From Candidatus Bathyarchaeota archaeon (GTDB taxonomy: Archaea; Thermoproteota; Bathyarchaeia; Bathyarchaeales; UBA233), in assembly GCA_003661945.1 (NCBI GenBank), contig QMXC01000021.1:1-10268 (forward strand): a DNA stretch of 10,268 bases. Direction: 5' to 3'. Positions 1 to 6,338 of this stretch are shown piece by piece. Position numbers and translations under genes: made by a program. Within the stretch, counting starts at the first letter, position 1. Every line of letters begins with the position of its first letter. The notes beneath the pieces were generated by a model. The model was not told the origin of the DNA. It did no database searches and worked only from the letters and a program-made list of their open reading frames with translations.

Positions 1-831
1 ATAACCTTAGACGACGGAAAAACCGTAAAGATAAACGAGACCGTTCCAGGTTTAGAATTTCTAACCCTCCAACCTAACGGAACAACCGACCCTCCCATAA
101 AGTGTTTATGGGATTGGACCAATTATCGAAACCGCGCGATAAACGTAACCGTGTATACAAAGCAGGGTTTCACGGTTCCTCCCAAGAGCGCGGTTACTCC
201 GCCGGGGGTTATTTTGCGAATTGAAGAGGCAGAGTTCAACTTGACAGATACCAATCACTTCAATTTGACCGTGAAAAACTTGGAGACTTCGCTTCAGAAC
301 GTGGACCTTGACAGAATCGAAGTGCAGGTCGGCGGGGACACAGAGACTGTCTGGGATGGAACTGTTCCGTTGAATATCGGGGATTCTTACAATTTCTCTG
401 ATGTTGAATGGAACTGGACTGAATCCGCGGGTAAAACCGCCACTATTACGGTTTACACTGCAGAAGGCTTCAACGCGTCCTACAGTGTGGAGTTGCTGTG
501 CGTCAAGCTCGAAGTAGTGGATGTGGTTTTCGCCAATTTCTCCGGACTGGACTACTTTAACATAACGGTTCGAAACGACGCTATATCGCTACGTAATGTG
601 ACCCTATGGGAAATAACCCTAATAACGGCTGACAACAAATCTGTCTCCATAACCAACGTGAACATTCAATTAAGCCCGAATGGCACAGAACTCGCCATAG
701 GCTCCGAAATAACCGTTTCGTGCACATCAGACTGGAAGTGGAGCAGCCACATTGGGGAAACAATAACAATCCGAGTGCTAACACGAGAAGGTTACGAAGC
801 AACTCTTTCTCTTACAGTAGAACCGTCATAA
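1..831 (+). CDS. Secreted/surface repeat protein, C-terminal part (5' end cut by window edge)
   Basis: I do not recognise a named family. The frame is open from base 1 to the TAA at 829-831, giving 276 residues, so the gene starts outside the window; a GTG at 151 is only an internal valine. Three related units are visible, each ending in a W-x-W, a short turn, a beta-strand-like [IT]-x-[IV]-x-V-[YL]-T stretch and an (E/Q)-G-(F/Y). The W-x-W pairs fall at residues 37/39, 137/139 and 245/247, a period of about 100 to 108. Units 2 and 3 each open with a strand leading into F-N-[LI]-T-V-[KR]-N, which looks like an Ig-like or CARDB-like beta-sandwich. About 13 N-x-S/T sequons lie in 276 residues, which suggests an N-glycosylated extracellular protein; this is inference. 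There is no C-terminal membrane anchor or sorting signal after the last unit, so any signal peptide or anchor must lie in the missing N-terminal part. It converges on the alanine dehydrogenase gene. Confidence 0.8.
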   Translation: MTLDDGKTVKINETVPGLEFLTLQPNGTTDPPIKCLWDWTNYRNRAINVTVYTKQGFTVPPKSAVTPPGVILRIEEAEFNLTDTNHFNLTVKNLETSLQNVDLDRIEVQVGGDTETVWDGTVPLNIGDSYNFSDVEWNWTESAGKTATITVYTAEGFNASYSVELLCVKLEVVDVVFANFSGLDYFNITVRNDAISLRNVTLWEITLITADNKSVSITNVNIQLSPNGTELAIGSEITVSCTSDWKWSSHIGETITIRVLTREGYEATLSLTVEPS

Positions 832-867
832 AGTCTCCGGGTAGAAGGGCTTTCAGTACACTGAACA

Positions 868-880
868 AATTAAAAAAGAA
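868..880 (-). terminator. Candidate U-rich terminator for the dehydrogenase operon
   Basis: The 69 bases between the convergent genes hold an A-run on the plus strand, which reads CTTCTTTTTTAATTT on the minus strand, about 20 nt after the alanine dehydrogenase stop. Archaeal termination typically uses such U-rich tracts without a required hairpin. A small hairpin (TCAG-TACA-CTGA, 853-864) lies beyond it in the minus-strand direction, so it is not placed as an intrinsic terminator stem. Confidence 0.4.
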
Positions 881-900
881 GCGGGTGAAAGGGTGTTATT

Positions 901-1899
901 TTAAACCATTTCCATGTAGGTTCCTACGCCTTTTTCTATAGCTTTTTTGTAGGCTAGGTTTGCTGTAACCGCGTCTTGAACAGCTAGTCCAGTTGATGTG
1001 AAAATCGTTATTTCTTCATCTGAGGTTCTTCCCGGTTTTAATCCAGCAACTATTTCCCCGATCTCCGCCCAAATGTCTTCTTTAGATATTATTCCTTTGG
1101 CGAAAGGAACATTGATTTCGCCGCTGTGGGAAGCTTGTTCCCAGTCATCTATGACTATTTTTGCTCGTTTTAGGATTTCTGGGTCTAATTCTTCTTTTCC
1201 CGGGGCGTCGGCTCCTATGCAGTTAAAGTGCATGCCTTGGGTGACCCATTCGTTTCGTATTATGGGCTGCCTTGAAGGTGTGGTTGTCACTACTATGTCC
1301 GCGCCTCTTACGGCTTCTTCTAAGTTTTCAACTGAAACGAACTTGCCCACCTTGTCTCCATGTTTCAACTGCATTTCCGCTATGTAGTTTTCTCTTGTTT
1401 CTCTAGTTCGGCTCCAAACCCTTACTTCTTCAAGTTTTCCATAGACTGTTAAAAGTGCCAGCAGCTGGGTTCTGGCTTGGGCTCCTGCGCCAACCATGCT
1501 GACAACTCTAATGTTTTTCCTTGCTAGGTATTTTGCAGCTATTCCGCCAGCCGCGCCTGTTCTCATGTCAGTTATGTGGGTTCCTCCCATTATCGCTATG
1601 GGTGCTCCGTTTTTCGGGTCTACTACCACTATTACCGCCATTACTGTTGGAAGTTTGTATTTTGCCCTGTTATCTGGATGAACATTAACAATTTTCACGG
1701 CTGAAATGTCGAAGTTTTCGAGGTATGAAGGCATGACTCGTAGGTCGCCGTTATATTTGGTATAAAAAAGGTATATTTTAGCGGGCATTTGAACCTGTTT
1801 CAACCCTTTCTCCCGGAATGCGCCTTCAACCGCCTTTATTACTTCGTCCATTGTAAGTAAGTTTTTTACCTCGTTTTCCGTAATCAACAAGGTTTTCAT
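901..1899 (-). CDS. ala: Alanine dehydrogenase, ornithine cyclodeaminase/mu-crystallin family
   Basis: Predicted cytosolic enzyme for NAD-linked oxidative deamination of L-alanine to pyruvate and ammonia, or the reverse. The 332-residue length is normal for the family. The N-terminal substrate half carries G-D-L-R-V-M-P (R54), the catalytic-type lysine in V-K-I (K69) and D-M-R-T-G-A-A (R113); the Rossmann half has G-A-G-A-Q-A at 137-142. Downstream come V-T-T-T-P-S-R (204-210), I-G-A-D-A-P-G-K (228-235, with D231) and T-S-T-G-L-A-V-Q-D (301-309). These blocks match my recollection of the Archaeoglobus fulgidus alanine dehydrogenase better than true ornithine cyclodeaminases, which favours alanine as substrate, although family members also act on other amino and imino acids. 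The ATG is preceded by GGAGGG five bases upstream. The start is 20 nt from the stop of the amino-acid dehydrogenase upstream, so the two are probably one transcript. Confidence 0.85.
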   Translation of the reverse strand: MKTLLITENEVKNLLTMDEVIKAVEGAFREKGLKQVQMPAKIYLFYTKYNGDLRVMPSYLENFDISAVKIVNVHPDNRAKYKLPTVMAVIVVVDPKNGAPIAIMGGTHITDMRTGAAGGIAAKYLARKNIRVVSMVGAGAQARTQLLALLTVYGKLEEVRVWSRTRETRENYIAEMQLKHGDKVGKFVSVENLEEAVRGADIVVTTTPSRQPIIRNEWVTQGMHFNCIGADAPGKEELDPEILKRAKIVIDDWEQASHSGEINVPFAKGIISKEDIWAEIGEIVAGLKPGRTSDEEITIFTSTGLAVQDAVTANLAYKKAIEKGVGTYMEMV

Positions 1900-1904
1900 G
1901 TTTT

Positions 1905-1910
1905 CCCTCC
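1905..1910 (-). promoter_or_regulatory. Shine-Dalgarno site of alanine dehydrogenase
   Basis: GGAGGG on the minus strand, 5 nt before the ATG at 1899 and inside the 20-nt gap after the preceding stop. It fixes the start and indicates independent ribosome binding within an operon. Confidence 0.75.
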
Positions 1911-1919
1911 TTTTAGCGA

Positions 1920-3029
1920 TTAACGTCTGCCTCTGTATTCCATGGCTTTGAGAACGCGTTCTTTGGCTATTTTCTCCGCTGCTGTTCTTGGCAGTATCCC
2001 TTGGTCTTTCGATAGGTCAAGAACTTTCTTTGTGTTTCTAACTATTTTCTCCTTTATCACCTTGAACGCTTCGCTTTCGGTTCCATGTCTGCATTCTACG
2101 GCGCCTGTTATTACTCCGCCAGCGTTAGCTATGAAGTCTGGAACAACGAGTATTCCGCGGTTGTGAAGTATTCTTTCAGCCTCTAGCGTCGCTGGGATGT
2201 TTGCTGCTTCTACTACGAGTTTTGCTTTCACGTTGTTGACGTTTTCAACGGTGATGACGTCTGGTCTTGCTCCTGGAATAAGGATGTCCACGGGTAGTTC
2301 GAATAATTCTTTGTTTCCAATCATTTTTCCGTCGTCGTAGTTTTTCACGGAACCCGTTGCTTGTTTAACCTTTACGAGTTTCTCGTAGTTTAGTCCCTTC
2401 ATGTTATAAATTGCTCCTTTTGAATCAGAGACCGCGACTATTTTAGCTCCTTTTTCTTCCATGAACCTAAACGCTGCTTTCCCAACGTTTCCGAATCCCT
2501 CAATTGCCACGGTAGCTCCATTTATGTCCAGCTGCACGTATTGGCAGGCTACTTCGCTTGCGCATGCTACTCCATATCCTGTTGCTCCAATTTCGTCTAG
2601 GGGGATGCCGCCGAGTTCGCGTGGTAGTCCACATGCTCTTCCGATTTCGTCGTAAATTATCGCCATGCATCTTTCGTCGGTTCCCATATCCGGTCCGGGA
2701 ATATATTCTGTTATGGACTTTATCGCTCTTGCATACGCTCTTATTATTGCATATTTGTTGGGCGCCGTCGGGTCGCCTATTATGCCGCCTTTTCCTCCTC
2801 CATGAGGAATTTCCGCCGCCGCGTTTTTGAAGGTCATCGCTCTTGCCAGCCGGAATACTTCATCTGTTGTGACGTCTGGAGCCATTCTTATTCCGCCTAT
2901 CGCTGGTCCACGAATAGTGTTGTCAACGACGAGTATGCCTTTTAAACCGGTCTGCGGGTCGTGCATGTAGATTATTTTTTCCGGTCCGATTTCATCTGCG
3001 TACTGAAACATGCTTTTTTCTATCGACAT
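1920..3029 (-). CDS. Glu/Leu/Phe/Val-family amino-acid dehydrogenase, probably leucine/valine-type
   Basis: NAD(P)-linked oxidative deaminase of the ELFV family, 369 residues from the chosen start. Substrate-side landmarks are G-P-A-I-G-G-I-R-M (41-49), M-T-F-K (K68), G-G-G-K-G-G (catalytic-type K80) and G-P-D-M-G-T-D (112-118); the nucleotide domain has G-F-G-N-V-G (178-183) and N-A-G-G-V (302-306). Glutamate dehydrogenases have a lysine in G-P-x-K-G-G and a serine three residues after N-A-G-G-V that hold the gamma-carboxylate; here these are I44 and G309, as in leucine-type enzymes, which are also about 360 to 370 residues. I therefore infer a hydrophobic amino acid, though automatic labels may say glutamate. 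An upstream in-frame ATG at 3095 would add 22 residues, but it has no ribosome site; the ATG at 3029 has GGATGG 7 nt before it, and from it the two lysines fall at 68 and 80, the numbering I recall for leucine dehydrogenase. Confidence 0.85.
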   Translation of the reverse strand: MSIEKSMFQYADEIGPEKIIYMHDPQTGLKGILVVDNTIRGPAIGGIRMAPDVTTDEVFRLARAMTFKNAAAEIPHGGGKGGIIGDPTAPNKYAIIRAYARAIKSITEYIPGPDMGTDERCMAIIYDEIGRACGLPRELGGIPLDEIGATGYGVACASEVACQYVQLDINGATVAIEGFGNVGKAAFRFMEEKGAKIVAVSDSKGAIYNMKGLNYEKLVKVKQATGSVKNYDDGKMIGNKELFELPVDILIPGARPDVITVENVNNVKAKLVVEAANIPATLEAERILHNRGILVVPDFIANAGGVITGAVECRHGTESEAFKVIKEKIVRNTKKVLDLSKDQGILPRTAAEKIAKERVLKAMEYRGRR

Positions 3030-3036
3030 TAATTTT

Positions 3037-3042
3037 CCATCC
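3037..3042 (-). promoter_or_regulatory. Ribosome binding site that decides the dehydrogenase start
   Basis: GGATGG (within AAGGATGG) on the minus strand, 7 nt before the ATG at 3029. No comparable site precedes the ATG at 3095. It is an imperfect match to the anti-Shine-Dalgarno, so the support is moderate. Confidence 0.5.
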
Positions 3043-3070
3043 TTTCGGGAATCTAGAAGAAATAGTAAGG

Positions 3071-3086
3071 GATTTTTATGTTTTTC
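3071..3086 (-). promoter_or_regulatory. Possible TATA-type promoter for the two dehydrogenase genes
   Basis: On the minus strand the sequence reads GAAAAACATAAAAATC, an AT-rich box with a purine-rich flank like a BRE plus TATA element. It lies about 45 to 55 nt before the ATG at 3029, leaving room for a start site near 3050 and a leader of roughly 20 nt. It would fall inside the coding region if the longer dehydrogenase start at 3095 were used. The 100-nt gap after thrS fits a separate promoter, but readthrough from thrS is also possible. Confidence 0.3.
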
Positions 3087-3129
3087 TAGGAACATTCGGT
3101 AAAATTTTCATAGGAAACGCCGGTTAGCA

Positions 3130-5007
3130 TCATCCGTAAAACTGAGGTCTCTGCGATAGGTGTTTCGGTAAGGTCAACGGCTTGAAAGGCTTTTCCGCCG
3201 TAATATCTTTTATCTCCCTTACTAGCTCCTTAAGCTTCATCTTCCTTATTTTTCCAGCCTTGCGGTCTCTCACTGGAAGCGTTTCGCTTTCGATTTCTTT
3301 CTTTCCGACGACTATCACGTAGGGTATCCATTCGGTTTCGGCTTCTCTAACTTTTTTCTGCATGGTTAGTGCTCTGTCGTCTATGTCCACTCTTATGCGG
3401 TGCTTTTCGATTTCGGACGCTATTTTTTCCGCGTGGGATAAATAGTTCTCGGACATGGGCACTATTCGAACCTGTGTTGGCGAAAGCCACAGCGGCAGCA
3501 TGGGCGGTTTTCCTCGTTTTTGTTGTCGGTAAGCCTTTTCGAGCATGGCATAAACGCATCTTTCGATTGCTCCGCTCGGGGAGCAGTGAAGTATCAGCGG
3601 ATGTCTTTTTTCTCCTTTCTCGTCAACGTAGACTATTCCGTATCTTTCTCCGTTTTCTACGTCTATCTGGTCTGTGGAGAGCGCTGAAGCCTTGTCTAGG
3701 TTGTCTATGAAGTTGAACTCCCATTTCAGCACGAAATAGAAGAATCTTTGCTTCCACATTTCGGCTAGGGCTGGTTTACCCATTTTCTTAACCAGCGCTT
3801 TTACGAAATCCTTGTTTTCATCGTAGAAGTCCTTTGTGAACCGTATGGCTAGCTCGAAGTCTTCGCCTTTAACGAGTTCCAGTCCTTCTTCGAGGATTTC
3901 GACGCAGAGGTCGAATCTTCGAAGCGCCTCGTCTTTGGCTTGCTGTAAATCCGCGCATAACGCGTGGCAATCTGGCATCGTAAATGCGCGTAGCCTCCTC
4001 AAACCCACGAGTTCCCCGCTTTTCTCTCTGCGGAAACTGTAACGTGTAAGTTCGTAGATTTTCATGGGCAAATGTCTATACGAAATCTGTGTGTCGTGCG
4101 CCATCAAAAACTGCCCGAAACAAGCGCTAAACCTTAGGAAAAGCTCCTTGTCTTCGGATTTCACCACGTATTGCCTCGCTGGAAACCTGTCTAGATACTT
4201 AGCTAGGCTTGGATGTTGAAAATCGTACATGACCGGAGTTTCAACTTCCATGGCTCCGTACTCGATGACTTTCGCCGTTACGTACTGTTCAAGCAAAGAT
4301 TTTATCAAGGCGCCCTTCGGGTACCAGCGGAAATTACCCGGGTCGCTTCCCGGCTCGTAGTCCGCAATCTCGAGTTTCCGCATTAACTTAACGTGAGGCG
4401 GCATCTGCTGAACAGCCCTAGACTTGGCGATTTCGTAACGTGCAAGTTTTTCTAGGCTTTCATGCTTGGAAAAGTCGAACTCTTCGACGGGAACCATATT
4501 TCCGTTCGGCTCTATGATATACCAGTAAGACCTGAGCTTCTCCTCTGCCTTCAACGCTTCGGAAACTTTCTCTTCTCTCTTCTCCTTTTCCGGTTTTTCA
4601 GCCGTTATCACGCGCAGCTGCTCTGCGAGCGGATGTCCCTTAATTGCGAGGGAAAACTGTTTACACCAGCCGAAAGGCGTGCGGTAAGTTTCAATTTTCT
4701 TTTCTTTTCCATGTTTTTCCATGGCTTTGAGCACTCGAAGCGCGGTTGCTGGCTTTGCAAGGTTGCTGCTTAAATGTGCGTAAGGATAGATTAGCAGCCT
4801 GTTCGCTTTCAGTTTTTTCATAAACGCAGCTACTTCATCAACTAGCCTTTTCGCTGTTTCTTCGTTATCCCCTTTTTCAACAGAGACAAAAAGCACAACG
4901 AGGTCCTCTAAGCGGTAACGTTTCTTTTCGCATTCCTCAGCGTTTTTTATCTCCTTTTTTATAGGCTCGTATTCAATCCAGTCTGTGTGAAGCTGAAGAA
5001 CCCTCAT
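3130..5007 (-). CDS. thrS: Threonyl-tRNA synthetase, archaeal type
   Basis: Charges tRNA-Thr with threonine in the cytosol. At 625 residues it has the usual archaeal length. Residues 1-140 form the archaeal editing domain (D-aminoacyl-tRNA deacylase-like fold), with Y-A-H-L-S-S-N-L-A-K-P at 76-86 and W-C-K-Q-F near 114-118 followed by K-G-H-P-L-A-E; it removes serine wrongly attached to tRNA-Thr. The class II catalytic core runs from about 200 to 505, with motif 2 around T-R-Y-S-F-R-R-E (321-328). The three zinc ligands expected for threonine recognition are visible as C296, H348 and H474. The anticodon-binding domain covers about 508-600 and includes W-I-P-Y-V-I-V-V-G. The ATG is 13 nt after the stop of the small zinc protein gene, with a weak GAGATGG site between. 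The start fits the family's usual M-R-(V/M)-L-x-(L/I)-H opening. Nothing essential is missing. Confidence 0.97.
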   Translation of the reverse strand: MRVLQLHTDWIEYEPIKKEIKNAEECEKKRYRLEDLVVLFVSVEKGDNEETAKRLVDEVAAFMKKLKANRLLIYPYAHLSSNLAKPATALRVLKAMEKHGKEKKIETYRTPFGWCKQFSLAIKGHPLAEQLRVITAEKPEKEKREEKVSEALKAEEKLRSYWYIIEPNGNMVPVEEFDFSKHESLEKLARYEIAKSRAVQQMPPHVKLMRKLEIADYEPGSDPGNFRWYPKGALIKSLLEQYVTAKVIEYGAMEVETPVMYDFQHPSLAKYLDRFPARQYVVKSEDKELFLRFSACFGQFLMAHDTQISYRHLPMKIYELTRYSFRREKSGELVGLRRLRAFTMPDCHALCADLQQAKDEALRRFDLCVEILEEGLELVKGEDFELAIRFTKDFYDENKDFVKALVKKMGKPALAEMWKQRFFYFVLKWEFNFIDNLDKASALSTDQIDVENGERYGIVYVDEKGEKRHPLILHCSPSGAIERCVYAMLEKAYRQQKRGKPPMLPLWLSPTQVRIVPMSENYLSHAEKIASEIEKHRIRVDIDDRALTMQKKVREAETEWIPYVIVVGKKEIESETLPVRDRKAGKIRKMKLKELVREIKDITAEKPFKPLTLPKHLSQRPQFYG

Positions 5008-5020
5008 TATAAGCCATCTC

Positions 5021-5227
5021 TTACGGCTTGTATCTCCATTTTTCTACTTGTTTCTCTTTCTTAGTTTCCTTTTTAAATTGTTTGTAATGTTCCTTGCAGA
5101 GATAAGCCCTCCGCGAAGCACTGACTTTCAAGCCCGCTGCGATTACCTTGCTTGCCGGAAGCGATCTAACCGCCTCGTTGTCGCATCCGGAAACGCTGCA
5201 TTTAACGCCTTTAGCGACTTTTCCCAT
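5021..5227 (-). CDS. Small zinc-binding protein of unknown function, upstream of thrS
   Basis: I cannot assign a function. The 68-residue protein has C10-x4-C15 near the N-terminus and C44-x2-H47 after a 28-residue spacer, so it can form one C3H zinc site. The middle holds A-V-R-S-L-P and a short basic stretch, and the last 20 residues are rich in lysine and glutamate and end in W-R-Y-K-P, a helix that could bind RNA or the ribosome. I have an impression that similar short proteins with a Y-L-C-K-E-H-Y segment occur in other archaea, but this was not checked. An ATG at 5248 would add seven residues, but a perfect GAGGTG lies between it and the ATG at 5227, with 7-nt spacing, so 5227 is the start. 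The stop is 13 nt before thrS, so the two genes are probably cotranscribed, and a role in tRNA or translation is an inference from that alone. Confidence 0.8.
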   Translation of the reverse strand: MGKVAKGVKCSVSGCDNEAVRSLPASKVIAAGLKVSASRRAYLCKEHYKQFKKETKKEKQVEKWRYKP

Positions 5228-5234
5228 AGCGAAA

Positions 5235-5240
5235 CACCTC
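5235..5240 (-). promoter_or_regulatory. Strong Shine-Dalgarno site of the small zinc protein
   Basis: GAGGTG on the minus strand, fully complementary to the archaeal 16S tail and 7 nt before the ATG at 5227. It rules out the longer start at 5248, which would put this site inside the coding region. Confidence 0.75.
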
Positions 5241-5277
5241 TTTGGCAAGTATGCACATAATAGTGGTTACCCCCTCA

Positions 5278-6198
5278 TTAATTGCTTTTCTCTTGAACTT
5301 TCCCGTAAACCTTTAAAGCTCTTCTATGCACCTCGCTTTTGTCCCCGAACCTTAACGGGCCAACTTCCTCCACCACGAATGAGGCTGCAGCTGTGCCGAC
5401 GCAAGCGCACCATAAGACTTCTTTTTCATGAATGTACTCGGCTAGGAACCCTCCCATATAGGCGTCGCCGGCTCCTGTTACGTCTTTAACCTGTTCTGAT
5501 GGAGCTGGAGGAATGCTGTAAGTGCTGTTTTCAAAGAATAGTGTGGCGCCCCGTTTCCCCAAAGTAACGATGACTATTTTCACTCCGAAATCCGCTACTT
5601 CTCTCACAGCTTTCTCCAAGTTCGAAGTTTCCGTTACCGCTTTTATCTCTTCGAACGAGGACTTGTAAATGTCGAATAACCCTATCAAACCCGTTTTTCT
5701 CCACGACTTCAAATATACGTTTCCGCTTCCGTCAAATTTCCGAACGAATCCTTGAGGGTCTAGGGACAAGATTTCCGAATTTTTCCGGAGTCTTTCTACG
5801 GCGTTTTCTTTAATTTCGTTCGCTATGGGCGCGACATGGACAGCTTTGGCTTTCAAGTTTTTAGGCACGTCTTCTAGGCGAATAGCTGGCGCGGCAGCTT
5901 TCAGCTTTAGTTGCCGTTTCCAGCCGGAATACCTTAACTCGAACTTTGTGGTTTCCGCTTTCCTTTCCCGTTTCAAAAGGGACAAGTCCACGTTGTTGCG
6001 TGCGAGAAGTTCGGTGTAGTTTTTCCCAAAGTCCCATCCCACCTTGGATAGGACAGAGACTTTGGCGCCCAGCTTTACCGCAGCCAGCGAAACGTATGTT
6101 GGGGATCCTCCGGGGAATCTGCCTAGGAGTTTTCCGTCTCTATAGATTGTGTCTATGGCGAAATGTCCAACCACCATTAAGTCCGGTTTGTCTTTCAT
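5278..6198 (-). CDS. PfkB-family (ribokinase-like) carbohydrate or nucleoside kinase
   Basis: ATP-dependent kinase of the ribokinase fold, 306 residues, a typical length. The opening V-V-G-H-F-A-I-D (9-16) and G-G-S-P-T-Y-V-S-L-A-A (30-40) form the substrate side. T-L-G-K-R-G-A (212-218) and the PfkB signature D-V-T-G-A-G-D-A-Y-M-G-G-F (239-251) form the nucleotide and anion-hole side, with D245 as the expected catalytic base. The substrate cannot be read from sequence; archaeal relatives include nucleoside, sugar and phosphosugar kinases. The gene starts the minus-strand series that continues into the zinc protein (50 nt on) and thrS, and is divergent from EF-2. No good ribosome site precedes the ATG, so a short leader or weak initiation is possible; a TATA-like box lies about 45 nt upstream. 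Confidence 0.88.
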   Translation of the reverse strand: MKDKPDLMVVGHFAIDTIYRDGKLLGRFPGGSPTYVSLAAVKLGAKVSVLSKVGWDFGKNYTELLARNNVDLSLLKRERKAETTKFELRYSGWKRQLKLKAAAPAIRLEDVPKNLKAKAVHVAPIANEIKENAVERLRKNSEILSLDPQGFVRKFDGSGNVYLKSWRKTGLIGLFDIYKSSFEEIKAVTETSNLEKAVREVADFGVKIVIVTLGKRGATLFFENSTYSIPPAPSEQVKDVTGAGDAYMGGFLAEYIHEKEVLWCACVGTAAASFVVEEVGPLRFGDKSEVHRRALKVYGKVQEKSN

Positions 6199-6241
6199 TT
6201 CTGCTTCGCCATTTACGGTTGAAAACGGTTAGGCGTGGGAA

Positions 6242-6250
6242 GATTTAAGT
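6242..6250 (-). promoter_or_regulatory. Candidate TATA box for the PfkB kinase transcript
   Basis: ACTTAAATC on the minus strand, centred about 48 nt before the kinase ATG. A start site near 6220 would leave a leader of about 20 nt. It abuts the EF-2 TATA candidate on the other strand. Confidence 0.35.
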
Positions 6251-6255
6251 TTATA
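6250..6255 (+). promoter_or_regulatory. Candidate TATA box for EF-2
   Basis: TTTATA within AAGTTTATACC, 84 nt before the EF-2 ATG. Initiation about 25 nt downstream would give a 5' leader near 60 nt that includes the ribosome binding site. The call rests on sequence likeness only. Confidence 0.4.
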
Positions 6256-6322
6256 CCGTGAAAGCTCTAGTCTTGTTCGTAATGTTTTTTAGTAGGTAAT
6301 ACACACAAAAAGAGGAATTACT

Positions 6323-6327
6323 AGGAG
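6323..6327 (+). promoter_or_regulatory. Shine-Dalgarno site of EF-2
   Basis: AGGAG, 11 nt before the ATG at 6339, slightly further away than usual. A second purine run, AGAGGA at 6311-6316, lies upstream in a possible loop. Confidence 0.5.
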
Positions 6328-6338
6328 AAATACTGAGA

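Noticed and set aside
151..831. A complete 226-residue gene starting at GTG 151
   Set aside because: The same frame is open to base 1 and the upstream 50 codons contain another W-x-W repeat unit, so GTG 151 is an internal valine of a longer, truncated gene.
853..864. TCAG-TACA-CTGA hairpin between the convergent genes
   Set aside because: The stem is only four pairs, and the adjacent T-run precedes it rather than follows it on the minus strand, while on the plus strand it is followed by A's; it is not an intrinsic terminator.
3369..3710. A 113-codon plus-strand frame
   Set aside because: It is antisense to the thrS anticodon-binding and catalytic regions, with low-complexity R/L/F-rich composition and no ribosome site.
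6199..6338. A tRNA or small RNA gene in the divergent intergenic region
   Set aside because: I see no cloverleaf, T-loop consensus or GC-rich stem; the region is explained by promoters and the EF-2 leader.
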